Of a DNA stretch of 64,000 nt, positions 1 to 11,600 are shown one piece after another. Below the pieces are notes generated by a model. The model saw nothing but the letters and a program-made list of their open reading frames with translations. It ran no database searches and had not been told where the DNA came from. How positions within the stretch are numbered: the first letter of the stretch is position 1; every line of letters begins with the position of its first letter. The translations under genes and the position numbers were made by a program. The DNA is from Clitoria ternatea. Taxonomy: Eukaryota; Streptophyta; Magnoliopsida; Fabales; Fabaceae. Location of the stretch: positions 151,966,501 through 152,030,500 of the forward strand of contig CM075670.1 in NCBI GenBank assembly GCA_037962975.1. Direction: 5' to 3'.

Positions 1-1745
1 TGGCATCTGTTCCAATGCCTCAGAAAATAGAATGTTTATGTGTAATTGCTTAAAGATTTTAAGGAATCTCTTGTATTCCTTTACCTTATCCTTCTTTGAT
101 GGTACATGTGGATAAGGTAAATCTTTAACTGGAGGTGTCTGACCCAAATACTGATTTTTTTGTTTTTTAATTTTTTGATTTTTTTGTTTTTCTTTTTCAT
201 CATTCTTTTCTTCATCTTTTTTCTCTTCTTCTTCTTTTTTTTCTTCTTCTTTTTCTTTTTCTTTTTCTTTCTTTTCTTTTTCTTCTTTTTTTTTCTCTTC
301 TTCTTTCTCTTTTTCTTCTGTATAATCATTTCCTACAACTTTACCACTTCTTGTAAAAATAGCATTACATTGTTCTCTTGGATTTTGAGTGTTTGCAGAA
401 AAACCAGAGCTTTTCATGTCAGCTACTTCTTTTGCTAACTGTCCTAATTGCATGTCTAACGCTTTACGTGTAGCTTCATTTGTTTGTATGTATTGAAGTA
501 ACTATTGGATAGACTCTTCTATCCTAGTTAGCCTTGTTGTTTGATCAGATTGTGGTTGTTGTTTGAATTGATTGTTAGGAGGTCGGTTAGAAGGTCCAAC
601 ATCTTGTTTCCAGCCAATATTCTAATTCTGTCAACCCTGCGGGTAATTGTTAGGAAAAGAATTACCAAGATTGAAAGGAAAATTACCTAAGGGTATTCTT
701 TGATGGTTCAGAAAACTGGCTTGCTCTTGCTCATTTCTATTAAGGGCACAGTAACCACATGGTTGTTCTCCCATGTAATGCATACATTGTTTCAATTGAG
801 CAGGAGGTGGTGATGACATTTGAGCAATTTGAAGTTTCTCCAATTGTTTGCTCATAGCCTCAATTTATTGAGTTAGCAATTTTTGTTAAGCCAATACTGC
901 ATCATTCACCCCTAATTCAAGCATACCTGGCTTTCTTTGTACATTACCTCTTTCATGTTTTGTTTGTCAGTCACTGATGGACATTGATTCCAATATTTCT
1001 ATTGTTTCTTCCATAGTTTTGTTCATTAAAGAACCACCTACACAAGCATCTAACATCATTTTAAACTGAGGTAACAAACCATGGTAAACGATCCTTACCT
1101 TTTCGGCATCATTTAGGTTATGGTTTGGACATTTCCTCAAGAGTGCCTTTAATCGTTCCCATGTTTCTCCTAATGATTCATCATTATTTTGTGAAAAAGA
1201 ATGTATGGTTGTCATGGCTTCAAATTATTTTGAAGGAGAATAAAATCTTTCCAAAAATTTTCTCTCAACATCGGACCAGTTTGCAAAACTACCAGGTGGA
1301 CAAGATTTAAACCATTCTTTAGCTTTCCCAATCAAAGAAAAAGGAAACAATCTCATGTAAACTGATTCTTCTTGATTGGGTTCAAAACCGATTATGCTGC
1401 ATAACTCATAAAAAATAGTTAAGTGTTCATAAGGTTCCTCATTATTAAACCAGCAAATTGATTATTTTGAATAATGTTTAAAGTAGCTGGTTTGATTTCT
1501 ACAGCAGCAATAGGTCCTTGATACATCCCCGAAACACGAGATGGTCCATTAATAGCAGCAAACTGTCCCAATGTTCTTCTTTCAGTAGCCATATTAGAAT
1601 TTTCAAAATTTTCAGATTTTTCAAAAGAAGATGAAGTTGAAGAAGTTTTTGTTTTTTTAGATTTTAATGCTTTAAGTTTCTTTACAAACTTCTCAATCTC
1701 AGGATCAAAGCACGCCTTCCTGCAGAAGATCGAGTTTGCATAAAC
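1..1745 (-). pseudogene. gag-pro pseudogene of element A
   Basis: The reverse strand encodes recognisable pieces of the same gag as the intact copy at 37366-38589. Examples are the block around 967-1215 (SFSQNNDESLGETWER) and the block at 631-855 with the cysteine motif near the C terminus. The start near 1740 is followed within about 15 codons by a frameshift, and other shifts and stops follow. At 502-504 there is a TAG one codon beyond the place where the better-preserved copy has TAA. The stretch 160-330 encodes a run of lysine, which corresponds to the K/E-rich spacer before the protease. It cannot make a full protein. The homology is clear because long stretches match the copy at 36-38 kb almost residue for residue. 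Confidence 0.85.
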
Positions 1746-1882
1746 ATACTAAATAAAGAAAGGTTAGTAAAACAATGTTAAAATAAATGAATGAATGAAT
1801 AAATTGAAAAATGTTTACTAAGGTAAAAAAAATATTTTTACCATGGTAATTAAAAATTTACTGTTTTACTGAATCAATTCAA

Positions 1883-1900
1883 TCCCCGGCGACGGCGCCA
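1883..1900 (-). other. Primer-binding site of element A (tRNA-Asp type)
   Basis: The reverse complement reads TGGCGCCGTCGCCGGGGA, one base different from the site of the complete element (TGGCGCCGTTGCCGGGGA). It lies 7 bases from the LTR, as in that copy. This primer type is typical of Athila and related plant gypsy lineages. Confidence 0.85.
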
Positions 1901-1907
1901 GAAAACT

Positions 1908-3468
1908 TGTTTGACCTGAATATAATGTTGCAGAAAACTTGTTAACTTTGTGTTACTGTTAGGTCTTTTAATTGGCAAGCGCACCAATCGTTTGTAGTTT
2001 TCAAAATTTAGATATCGTTCCATTGGGATTGAAAGTCCAATAGTTACAGTAATTTTCTAGTTACTATGGTAAATTTATCGAAACCTATTCACAAAAGAAT
2101 AATTTATATACAATTTATACAATATTCACAAGATTGCATAGTTGAGTTGTTCATGTGCTAAAAAGAAAATAACAATCTATCTAAAAAGTTGAGTTGCAAT
2201 TTAGAATAACTAAGATACTTGAGGATAAAACACAGATAAACAAATTATGTTGGAATTTGGATTCCTAATCTAGAATAACAATGGAGGAATTCAATACATG
2301 CATATTTAATCATCAAGTTCATGTCATTGTAGCTTAAAATCATTATAACCGATCCCTCGTGATATAAATTCTAAGTATTCACAGTAAAGTCCGATCCCTC
2401 GTGAGCTTTCTCGGTAAAAACTTGCATTAAGTCCTAGCCTTATGGCAACAATAATCACCAATTCTATCCCTAGTAATTGGCATATTAAGGGTATTCCAAC
2501 TTTTAATTTTGTTAAAACAAGTTTTAATAAGGCATGAATAATCATTCTCCCGTTTGACGTTCATACTAATAAAACAAGTTTCAATACGCATGAAAATCAT
2601 TCTCCCGTTTGACGTTCATACTAATAAAAGATTGAAATACTAACATGCACTTGAATCATAAACATGCAAAGATTAAATTCACAACATCATACTCAATAGA
2701 CTAGTTCACCAATTCCAACATAAACAGATTAGTTACACATGGTGAAAGTAAAAACAACACTTACAGTGATTGACATTACAAAGGCGATGGAAACTTCACG
2801 GTACAACGATCACAATACTACACAACACTCTCAAGTATCTAGAAAACTATTCTAGAACTACAAACTCACAAAAGAACCACTCAAACACGAGTGTATAAGA
2901 GAGGAGGAGAACTCAGAATGTAAGATGGGATGCTTAGAAGTGTGGAGAATGGCCCTATTTATAGGGCTGAGGAAGGGTGCTGACGCTACGCGCCAGCCTG
3001 ACGCTACGCGTCAGGTCCCTGACTCAGCCTTCATTAATCAGCTCGAAGTGGCCATTATTGTATAATTATTTTAATTAATCATGCCCAGACAGATGTGCTT
3101 TGTCCCCCAATTTGGCTTGGACACTTGTGTGTAGTGGAGGGGTCATTGGCTGAGTGCTTGACCACCTGTCAGTGGTGTCCACGTAGCTCCTAACGCTACA
3201 CGTGGGTGTGATGCGTAGCATCAGCATCAGAAGTTCCCACGCTACGCGTGGTGTTGATGTTACGCGTCAGCTTTCCAGTTCTTCAATTTTTCTCTTTAAA
3301 TTCTTCACATTTTTACTGCAAAACTAGAGAAAATTGATTAAGGACAAATTATTTCTAACAACATCCATTTATTGAGTTTAAAACCTAAATTTCTAACAAA
3401 TTCACCAAATTCTTATGCTTTTTACAAAATTTTTATTAAAGATTTTATTGTAAATTTGAGGACTAACA
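1908..3468 (-). repeat. 5' LTR of element A
   Basis: The LTR is 1561 bp, TG...CA. In the minus orientation a TATA box lies at 2956-2963 inside a palindromic context (CCCTATTTATAGGG). Just upstream of it, at about 2981-3270, are repeated GCTACGCGT motifs, several decayed. The junction to the primer site has the spacer GAAAACT. Sequence match to the LTR at 25816-27360 is extensive by eye, including the repeated blocks with CATTCTCCCGTTTGACGTTC. Confidence 0.85.
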
Positions 3469-4240
3469 CGTTGAAGACGTGGTGTTATGGGGAAGTACCA
3501 TATTTTCTTCCTGGCCGTCCTAGTTACCAACAAAACATTCTATCTTCACACAACCCAACCCCAGGTTTGCCACTCTTTTCTTAGCATGCTACAGGTTTGA
3601 TGGCATTTAATAATTACTAGGCATGGTAGAACCCATCAGATCAACCATCCTATTAAAATAATCTCCTGAAAGATTATAATCTGCCTTTAGGCTTAAATCG
3701 GCTAGGGAGGCGGATAATTCAATGTGACTCTCGCACCCGTCCCACAATGGAGTCTGAGCCGCCACCAACAAATCATAAAATCTTTCACCTCTGGATTAGA
3801 ATCCTCTTCTACATTGTCATCCTCATTCCCTGCTTGGTCATCATGTTCTAGCATACGCCCGGTGGAGGGTTCAACATGATCCATCACCATCTATTCCATG
3901 TTGTCATACGTATCCCTATTCCCTTCGACCTTATAGTAACACTATTGAACGGTTACGGCTGATGGCCTAGGCGGTAACTGCTCACCATGGTTGTACCAGC
4001 AGTAGTATCTTTCCATGAACCCCCTCTTACTTAGGTGGCACATGACATCATCCACGTATTCAAAACTCATGCATTTGCACCTTGAGCACAGATAACGAAT
4101 CTTCTGAGGTGTGTTCGTCATAGCAAACAGAGTAAACTCCAACAACCCCATCATAAACTCCTCGGTCACTCACCGACTGCGATCTAGCCGGTTGTACATC
4201 CATCACCGATTTACTGGAATCTCCATTCACGATATCTAAC
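3469..4240 (-). pseudogene. CACTA (En/Spm, TNP2-type) transposase N-terminal remnant
   Basis: Read on the minus strand, 4169-3942 encodes a transposase-associated domain: a CSRCKC cysteine block, then a region ending GFMERYYCWYNHGE, as seen at the N terminus of plant CACTA transposases. Across stops and frameshifts, 3890-3500 continues with recognisable TNP2 landmarks (FYDLLVAAQTPLWDGC, then a segment like the strand that precedes the zinc-ribbon motif). The sequence stops at 3468, where LTR element A begins, so the rest was probably displaced by that insertion. No catalytic core is visible. The product is certainly dead; the family call is fairly safe from the domain order. Confidence 0.7.
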
Positions 4241-4242
4241 AA

Positions 4243-5554
4243 ACAGAATTCTAATTACTTCAATTTAAACATTATGTGACTATCATATAGTGAATCACTC
4301 TCTATCTCTTTGATGTTGCAAGTGGGTGGGGCCCTATCCCATTTGGGATGAATATACAACCATCCGTAACCCATCAATGTTGTTTATGGTCTATCTTGAA
4401 TTGTTGATGTTCATTTGGAATTTTGACAACATTTTGCATTGGTCCCCGAGTACACAAATATACGTGCGGTGTGAAACACCGCACACAAACATGCACCTGA
4501 AGATAATATGAAACACAGTAACCGAAATTCAAAATGGATATCAATAACACAAGGTAGATCCCAAACAACAGCAATGGGTTACGCCCTACTGGTTACAAAT
4601 TCATCTCAAACTATCTAACCGGGACAATTCAAGATCCAACACAACACGGTATATCAGCCGGTTATCTTGAATCTTGAATGGGAACCTAATGGGTACAGAC
4701 ATGACTAAACCCTACAATGTTAATTTGAATGTAGTCTAAAACAGGGAGCCTACCGAAATTTTGACAGAGTCTCCCCTGTAGACTAGACAATTCCAAATTT
4801 TTTATAACGCCCTATTACACACAGAAGATTTCCCAATACAATTCAATATATACGCTATGCATTATATATGAAATTGAGGCAAACAACACCACAACCTAGT
4901 GAGCTATGCTCTCCACTAACAGACAACAATACACATGCATATAGTAAACACATGTTATCAACACACAAAACAATGCCTATTGAGCTTTGCTCTCTACTAA
5001 CAAACAACAACACACATGTATAAATGACATGTTATCAGCACACAAGACCAATGCCTAATGAGCTCTGCTCTCCACTAACAAACAACAATTGACATGCATA
5101 CGAAGCTGAAGAGAGACGATCAGAGACCACGCGTAACGTGTGTTGGTTTGCATTACAAACCAAGAAGTGGTTGGACAGTTACAAGTAGCAAGGAAACTAA
5201 ACAAAGAGAAACACGCAAAGCAAATTGCAGATCAAAGTTCATCATCAAAGCACAGAACACTCTCAAAGTTCAGCGTACTAATAATATACCAAAATTAAAC
5301 TCGTTCATAGTATAATAATTCTATTGGTAACATATATAATATAATTTGAATTTGATTTAAATACATTCTCAATGTCATGTAAGTAATTAACTTTAATTTA
5401 TGTAATAATTACTTTAAATATTATATTTAAAATAAATTTTAATTGGTTATCAATATTTTTTTTTACATTGAAAATATATAATAATTAAACTCATACAATA
5501 TAACATAACATTCCCATACTCTAATTTTATTGGGTTTAATTAATTTCATATCAG
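4243..5554. repeat. Non-coding CACTA-flanking DNA with a 75-bp imperfect tandem repeat
   Basis: No gene is visible. At about 4885-5097 there are three imperfect copies of a roughly 75-bp unit. Each contains a GAGCTNTGCTCTCCACTAAC block, the phrase AACAACA, and a TGACATG or ACACATG block. This may be the subterminal repeat region of the CACTA element whose transposase remnant lies to the left, since the transposase would start on this side. I found no convincing CACTA terminus. From 5320 to 5550 the sequence is very AT-rich and otherwise featureless. Confidence 0.45.
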
Positions 5555-5930
5555 CAAACATCCACGGCAAAGAAGTATGGTGTGCTTGTCCCTAAGAAGA
5601 AGCCTTTGATATCCAATGTAAGCCCATGCTAGCAAAACAACATTTTTTCATATAAATTATAATACATCCTCATTTCTCTTTCTTATTTAGAAGTTTAAGT
5701 TGTATCTAATTCTTTTTTTGGCGTTAATAGGATAATGAAAGGGCATTCTTTGATTCAGCAGACTGGGCATTATGCAAGGTATTTTTTCATTTTATATGTT
5801 AAATTAGATATTAAAATGGATAACAATTTTTATTTTTAATAAATATAATTTTTTGGTCCCTGATCACAACAGCAGGGTGCTGGAGTGAATCAACAATCGA
5901 CAGCTGCTGTGGAGAAATGTTCAGTATAAT
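5555..5930 (+). pseudogene. Endosulfine (ENSA/ARPP-19 family) gene fragment
   Basis: Three pieces with good splice borders match the core of plant endosulfine-type phosphoproteins, small regulators of PP2A known from yeast Igo1/2 and animal ENSA. The first (5555-5617) encodes KKYGVLVPKKKPLIS; the second (5731-5778) encodes DNERAFFDSADWALCK, which includes the family's FDSADWA core with the phosphorylatable serine; the third (5873-about 5930) runs QGAGVNQQ and then hits a stop. The introns (GTAAGC...AG, GTATTT...AG) are retained, so this is a genomic fragment and not a retrocopy. The N-terminal exon and the normal C terminus are not found. It may be a truncated duplicate or a fragment captured by a transposon. 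Confidence 0.65.
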
Positions 5931-6249
5931 TTTACAAATATTTTTCAGTACCTTCTTTTACACTTAGTGAGAAAAATAGCAAATCATAATTTATAGCAGA
6001 AATGTTCTTTGTGGTTTTCCTTATGCCTTTGTGTTATTAATGTCATTTGAAAAGTTGTTTATGGCTGGTGGGGTTCAATCACTTGCCCTTCTCCGAATGA
6101 CTAACTAAGATGTTGAATGGGTTTGATCATTATTTTTACTTTGTTCTTAATATTCATGCTACTAATATGAGGGCATATATAATGAGGTTGAGTTTTAAAA
6201 AAATGAGTTGTTTTGAATTTTGATTTGGTTGGGCTTATTTGGATTTTGC

Positions 6250-6482
6250 TGTGTTTCACAGGAGATGGTCTGTATTGGAAAGCAAAGGAAAATGAGATCC
6301 AAATGGAAAATCTGAAGAGGGAATTACTAGAAAAAGAAAAAGCCATAAAGGCCTTAAAGGCTCAATTACTTTCAATGGAGAAAGAAAAGTACAAATTGAA
6401 TAATATACAACCATTGGAAAATGCTAACTACAGTATTCTTAACAAGGACTGTTTCATAAAAGGTCAAGTTCTTGTTAGCTAA
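6250..6482 (+). pseudogene. Small charged coiled-coil ORF, unidentified gene fragment
   Basis: After a good acceptor (TTTCACAG at about 6261) an open frame encodes a lysine/glutamate-rich helix (NLKRELLEKEKAIKALKAQL) with heptad character, then ends at a stop at 6480-6482. I do not recognise the parent gene. It follows the endosulfine-like fragment by about 330 bases on the same strand. It could be a terminal exon fused to that fragment or an unrelated captured exon. A full product is unlikely because no start with a supporting context is visible. Confidence 0.35.
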
Positions 6483-9064
6483 CCAATACAATAATATCCA
6501 TAGATGAGGATTTTGAACTTTAAAGTAATTACATAGTGCTGATATAGTGCTGATATTGTAGTACAGTTTATTCTAATTAAATTGAAATCTATACATATTT
6601 TATTTTTAAATATTGATCTTTCAAAGTTTATTATATACATTATGACTTTAATTAAAATACACTATTAGGATGAAGTTCTTTTACAGTGATATACAAGATA
6701 TCACCAATTAAAATACACTATTTGTTAGAAAGTTTGTTAGGCCTATGAGTCATGAAGGCTAATAAATAGACCTAAAGCTTATTTGTTAACAGGCTAAACA
6801 GAATAGGTCTAAAAGCCCATTGAATACATCTCTCTAATCCTAAGCCTACTTTCAATAAATAATAATTCCTTTGCCAAAAAAAAATAATAATTCAATATTA
6901 TGAAAATACATTACAAGAAATCAACATTTCAGTATTATATCTACTTAGAATGACAAAAACTATAGATTAAAATCAAATCACCAGTCAAAATTATTCCAAA
7001 TAAAATCCCCAAAGCTGCATAACATTCCAATTCTTTGAATTACTAAGACAATGGCAAATCATAACATACTTGGACTAATCAATAACACCAAACAGACCCA
7101 TAACATTCCAATTCTTCCAATTACTAAGAAAGTGACTAATCCGTAACATTCAACATTGGCCTCGGGACACAAATCACCAAAGAGGTTCAATAACAAATTC
7201 AAAATACTTGGACTAATCCATAACATACTCAAGATAAGTCCTTCAACATTGGCCACCGGCCAAACAACACACCAAACAAGTCAATAAAGTACCAAGATCA
7301 TAAGTCCAAAACAAAGACGGAACTTATTTTAGGCTGCACATAAAATACTCAAGGCATGTTACCTTTTTGTGAGTTAATACCTTGAAAAGACCGTGTGCTT
7401 TATATCAAATACAAGCCACACCTAATACACACTTGTACCAATTAATAATTAAAAATAAATATATAATTAGTAAGAACTAACTAGCTAGTGAGACCTCAGA
7501 AGTTAGAATTTGAAGTTACATCCAATTCTAGCTCACACTCAATTCAAAACAACATTGTTCCAAGTAAAGGTGACCTTTTTACAATATATCTGTAAAAAGT
7601 CTCCAACTATAACTACACGACATGCATTTATTAATTTTGCACTATTATAAAATACTCAAGTATAAAAAACATTAATTGCTTTCAAAGTAGCACTAATAGA
7701 GATTTTGTAATGAGTTTGCCAAGAATTTTAAGTAATCATTTTAATTTTGAGCATTTATATGTAATTATGTATATAGAATACATTTTTTTAATTTGTACAT
7801 AAAAATTCAGTACAGCCATATGCAACCAAACCACAATCAAGACCTTGTATTCTAAAACTTTGTCAGCACTAGCATGAAAATATATAACTCAAATCAGTGG
7901 ATACTCTAAGCCAACTAAAGACTGTGCCAATAGTTAGTACAAATGACTATCTAATAATTGTTCAACATATGAAGGAAATAACTATTAGTTAGGTTTTATC
8001 CTTGGTATCATTGCATCATTAATGCAGGAAACAACTAGTAGCTGAGCTGATACAATGCCGATCAAGAAAAAATATATGTAATTTTGCCTAGTCAATAATG
8101 GTTAAGTTATGCCGCTGTGATTGGACATCATGTTTAATTAATAATATTCTTAAATGGTTAAATCCAAACTCATGTTACCTCACTGTTTTGGCATTGACAT
8201 GATATTTAACTTTACAATGCCATGACTACCGTCACAGTAATGTTGGGTTAATTGTTGAAAAGTAATTGAATGTACATAATATTCATATATTCTTTTTCAC
8301 TACCCTTGTAGGAAATTCCTTCCAAATTAAACATGTAACTTGAACATGAAAGTTAAAGTAGTGTTGTTTTCTTATATTATATTATATCAATTAGATTTCA
8401 TTAGTATCCAAAGAAACGGTTATGTGTAAGACTTGACAACATGGGATTATTTGAAATTTGAAAGTGTAACAATTGTTATTTTATGGCTTACTGCAGTTAA
8501 TTAGAGCAAGAAGAAGGAGTACCATGGAGAAGAATACAAAAGTAGATGAATAAATAGACACACTGCATTTGTCGAGTGGGTTGTTCTCTACTATTAGTTT
8601 TGTCAAAGAGGTTAGCAAAGAGATCATGTGATAGTGGAATAATTGTGGGATCAAGGTAGCTCAATTCAGCGTGAAAATCCCATTTTATTTTACATAACAA
8701 TATCATAAAGCAAGAAGCACCAGGCATGGAATTGAAAAAACAAGGTCAACTCTCAACAATCTTGTGTTCAGTTCAGATTCATCCTTTTCAGGAGCATCAA
8801 TGTAACTTCCTCATTTATCAACTTCCATACCCAAGTTTCATTGGATCTTCTTAGTTTACTCACTTAGTGGACCCCACACCCTTCAACAAACTACACCACA
8901 GAAAAATTAGCACTAGGCACCAAAAAAAAAAATTAAATTAACCCTCTCATCCCTACCGCATAACTTCAATTTCTTATATAAATGAACCCTTTGGTTTAAG
9001 TGGGAAGTGATTTAGTTTCGTTTAATTAAAATTTTATTGTGTAAGTTGGTTTAAGTGGGAAGCC
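6483..9064. other. AT-rich non-coding DNA, nothing assigned
   Basis: No coding region, RNA gene or clear transposon end could be supported. Around 7025-7260 a phrase (AACATTCCAATTCTT and ACTTGGACTAATC) is repeated two or three times. At 6908 a CATTACAAGAAATC stretch resembles a degenerate CACTA-type terminus, but no partner was found. Confidence 0.5.
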
Positions 9065-10325
9065 ACAACTCAAGTCGAAAGAATTACAAATGAGGTGAAA
9101 GCGTTGCAGCAGGAAGTGGAATCCCTACAACACCAGAAGTCTAACTTGGAAGTTCAGCTGGTGGAAAAATCCAAGAAAATTCTGAATATGTGATTCAGAT
9201 CCAAACTCTGAAAGAGGAGATTGACAGAAAAGCCCTAGAACAAGAGAGAATTCTGGAAGACAGAGAGAATTTAGCCATGCAAATAAGGACTCTGGAATCT
9301 GAGATGAACACTATAAAGAACAAAATGAGTGATGATACAAAGCAAATAAGAACAAACAGTAAGGAGATCAATCATCTGAGACAGGAGAAGTTGGAGCTGC
9401 ATGACAAAATAGCAGAATTGGAGAAAATATCAGCTGATAATCAGAGTTCTTCGTTCTCCAGGAGAAGCTCAAACAGGTAGAGCAAAAGGGTTCAGCTCAA
9501 ATACTAGCTTCCAGTGAACAAATTGAGAGCCTTCAACATCATTTGGCATCCCTGAAGAATGAGAAACAAGAAGTAGAACAACAGTGTGAAAAGCTGAACT
9601 TGGAGGTGGATTCCATACGCAACCGGAAGAGTGAAGTTGAAGATCAAATGAGAGCTAAAGACCATGATAACTCTGAGCTGAGAGAGGAAAATTCAGCATT
9701 GCAGGGAACAATAACCGTACTGGAGAAAATGTTAGCTGAGAAAGAAGAAGAGTTGTCTGCTTTACAGGAAAAGCTTCACGAAAAAGAAAATGAGGCTTCG
9801 GGGAAAATAATTGTCTTCACATCCCAACTTGACAATCTGCAAAAAGATTTGCTTTCCTTAAAGAAATCAAAAGAAGAATTGGAGCTCCATTGTGAAAAAG
9901 GTAGAGAAGAACATGCAGAAAGCCTTGTAGTGGTGGAGAATAAAAAGAATGACATAGTAAGCAAAACTACTGATCTGTAGAGAACACTAGAAGAACGAGA
10001 AGGTGCATATCAGAAGTTGAATGGAGAATATAAACTAAATGATAATTTATTTGAGGAATGCAAGGTCAAACTCGAAGTAGCAGAGAAGAAGATTGAAGAC
10101 ATGGCAGGAGAGTTTCATAAAGGCATTGAGTCAAAAGGTCAAATTGTAGCTGATTTGGAACATACAGTAAAAGACCTGAGAAGAGACCTAGAAGTAAAAG
10201 GAGATGAAATAAGTACTCTGCTTGAGAATGTCCGTATGCTTGAGGTTAGGCTTCGTCTGTCAAACCAGAAATATGTTGAGCCCTTAGAATTTGGAGTGTC
10301 GGAGTTGAGCATGGAACTGAGATAG
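9065..10325 (+). pseudogene. CIP1: COP1-interactive protein 1 (CIP1)-like pseudogene, coiled-coil part
   Basis: A long heptad-repeat coding stretch matches my memory of legume CIP1, a large coiled-coil protein that binds the light regulator COP1. Recognisable blocks are LQQEVESLQHQKS near 9105, IQIQTLKEEIDRK at 9190, LRQEKLELHDKIAELEKI near 9380, LREENSALQGTITVLEK near 9690 and VKDLRRDLEVKGDEISTLLEN near 10170. The frame is broken by a shift near 9175, another around 9460-9480 and a TAG at 9978-9980. After about 10270 the sequence no longer resembles the family. The N-terminal actin-binding-type part is absent. CIP1 has most of its coding in one large exon, so the lack of introns does not prove a retrocopy. 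Confidence 0.7.
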
Positions 10326-11600
10326 GCCCTATAACTTAACATTTGGAAGTCTTTTTAAAAATTAAAACTACAATTCCAAGACCATGACAAGTCCATGGAA
10401 TTGCAAGTAGCTTAAGTCATTTCCAATTCATAACAACACCTTAAAAGTTAAAACTTGTGTCAATTCCACATGTAATGGATAGAAGAGAGTAAAGTTTCCT
10501 GTAGCCTGGTGAAATGACCAACTCACCCAGATATTAAGCTTAAGGATTTGGCACATCTAAAATGAGCAATTCCACTATAGAGAACAGAGTAAACTAACAG
10601 TTTGATTAGAAAATCAACGGTTGAGAATGTAACACCCTGATAAAGTTCAACTGAAAAATTTTGCTTAAAATTTTATGGTATGTTACCATAATCTCAACCT
10701 GTGATTTCCTAATCAACAATTGCTGGTGCACTTTGTTCTCCAAAGACTAAAGTGCGCTCCTTCATTTAGTGGAGCCAGATCCTAAGCTTAAAAATTAGAT
10801 CCTGCAAGTAAAACATAATAAAGCCTGATAAAGTTCAAGTTGAGTCTCACAATAATAAATCTTAAACTCTTCCCACCTGATTCAGCTTGAACTCATTCCC
10901 TCCTCCCCAAACACTCCTGTCTTAACTTTATTAATGGGACTAAATTAACTCACTAGAACTAACCAAGATTTTAACAGAGTGATTCATTTTAGGTTATACA
11001 TAAAATTATTGCAAAAATAACTCAAACTCAACCAGACCCCATTTAATTGATTTGGATCAACTTTTCCCACACCAACTCAATCCCATATAAGTATTAGTAT
11101 ATTAATATTAAATAGACTTTTAGTGAGAATTATAATGAATTTTATTTTCAAATTTTGGATTTTATATCTAAACAATAGAATCGTAAATGAATTTAAAAAT
11201 TCTCAATTTATGACCTAAGTTTTGGCAGGAGCCAAACATAAAACACATAATTCTATATGATTCCAATTCTAACAAAATTGAAATCCTAACCCTGAGAGAA
11301 GGGAAGCGCCTAGTAGTCTTTGAGAAAATAAGACAATCACCTTGCATTAAAAACATATGACAGTAGTCAAGATTGAATTCAAAATGGTATACATTTCAGC
11401 AACAGAAACCAAGGCAAAAGGCACCTTGCAAGAGATTTTGAAACTTGAAGGGGGTCAAAAACAATACACCACGCTAAAGAAATGCATTAAGGTTTGACCA
11501 AGCAAACAACAAAATATTGAATATCATGCACAGTTATTCTTTTAACATTCAAACAAGTTAACACCTTTAGCATCAGTGAGCAAGTTTAATGAAACAGCAT
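10326..11600. other. Non-coding DNA, possible LTR-type start at 10628
   Basis: No gene seen. TGTAACACCCTGATAAAG at about 10628 resembles the start of gypsy LTRs (compare 27634), but no matching end or target duplication was found. A phrase CCTGATAAAGTTCAA occurs twice, near 10634 and 10825. Confidence 0.3.

Larger units (their letters stand above)
1..3468 (-). mobile_element. Athila-like Ty3/gypsy retrotransposon, partial (element A), 5' part
   Basis: In the minus orientation this is the 5' part of an LTR retrotransposon: LTR at 1908-3468, then a primer-binding site, then a decayed gag-pro region running off the left window edge. The LTR begins TG and ends CA and is closely related to the solo LTR at 25816-27360; it is more distant from the LTRs of the complete element at 31294-40271. 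Its right edge (3468/3469) sits in CACTA transposase-like sequence, so it probably inserted there, but the second target duplication is outside the window. Frameshifts and stops show that this copy is older than the complete one. The lineage call rests on the tRNA-Asp-type primer site and the Athila-type gag and protease. Confidence 0.85.

Noticed and set aside
81..438. Poly-lysine frame (minus) and poly-phenylalanine frame (plus)
   Set aside because: Low-complexity A/G-rich tract of the decayed gag-pro linker; the plus-strand frame is its antisense.
6908..6930. CATTACAAGAAATCAAC as a CACTA left end partnering 15285
   Set aside because: It does not match the inverse of the right end (CACTACTAGAAAAA), so it cannot be the same element.
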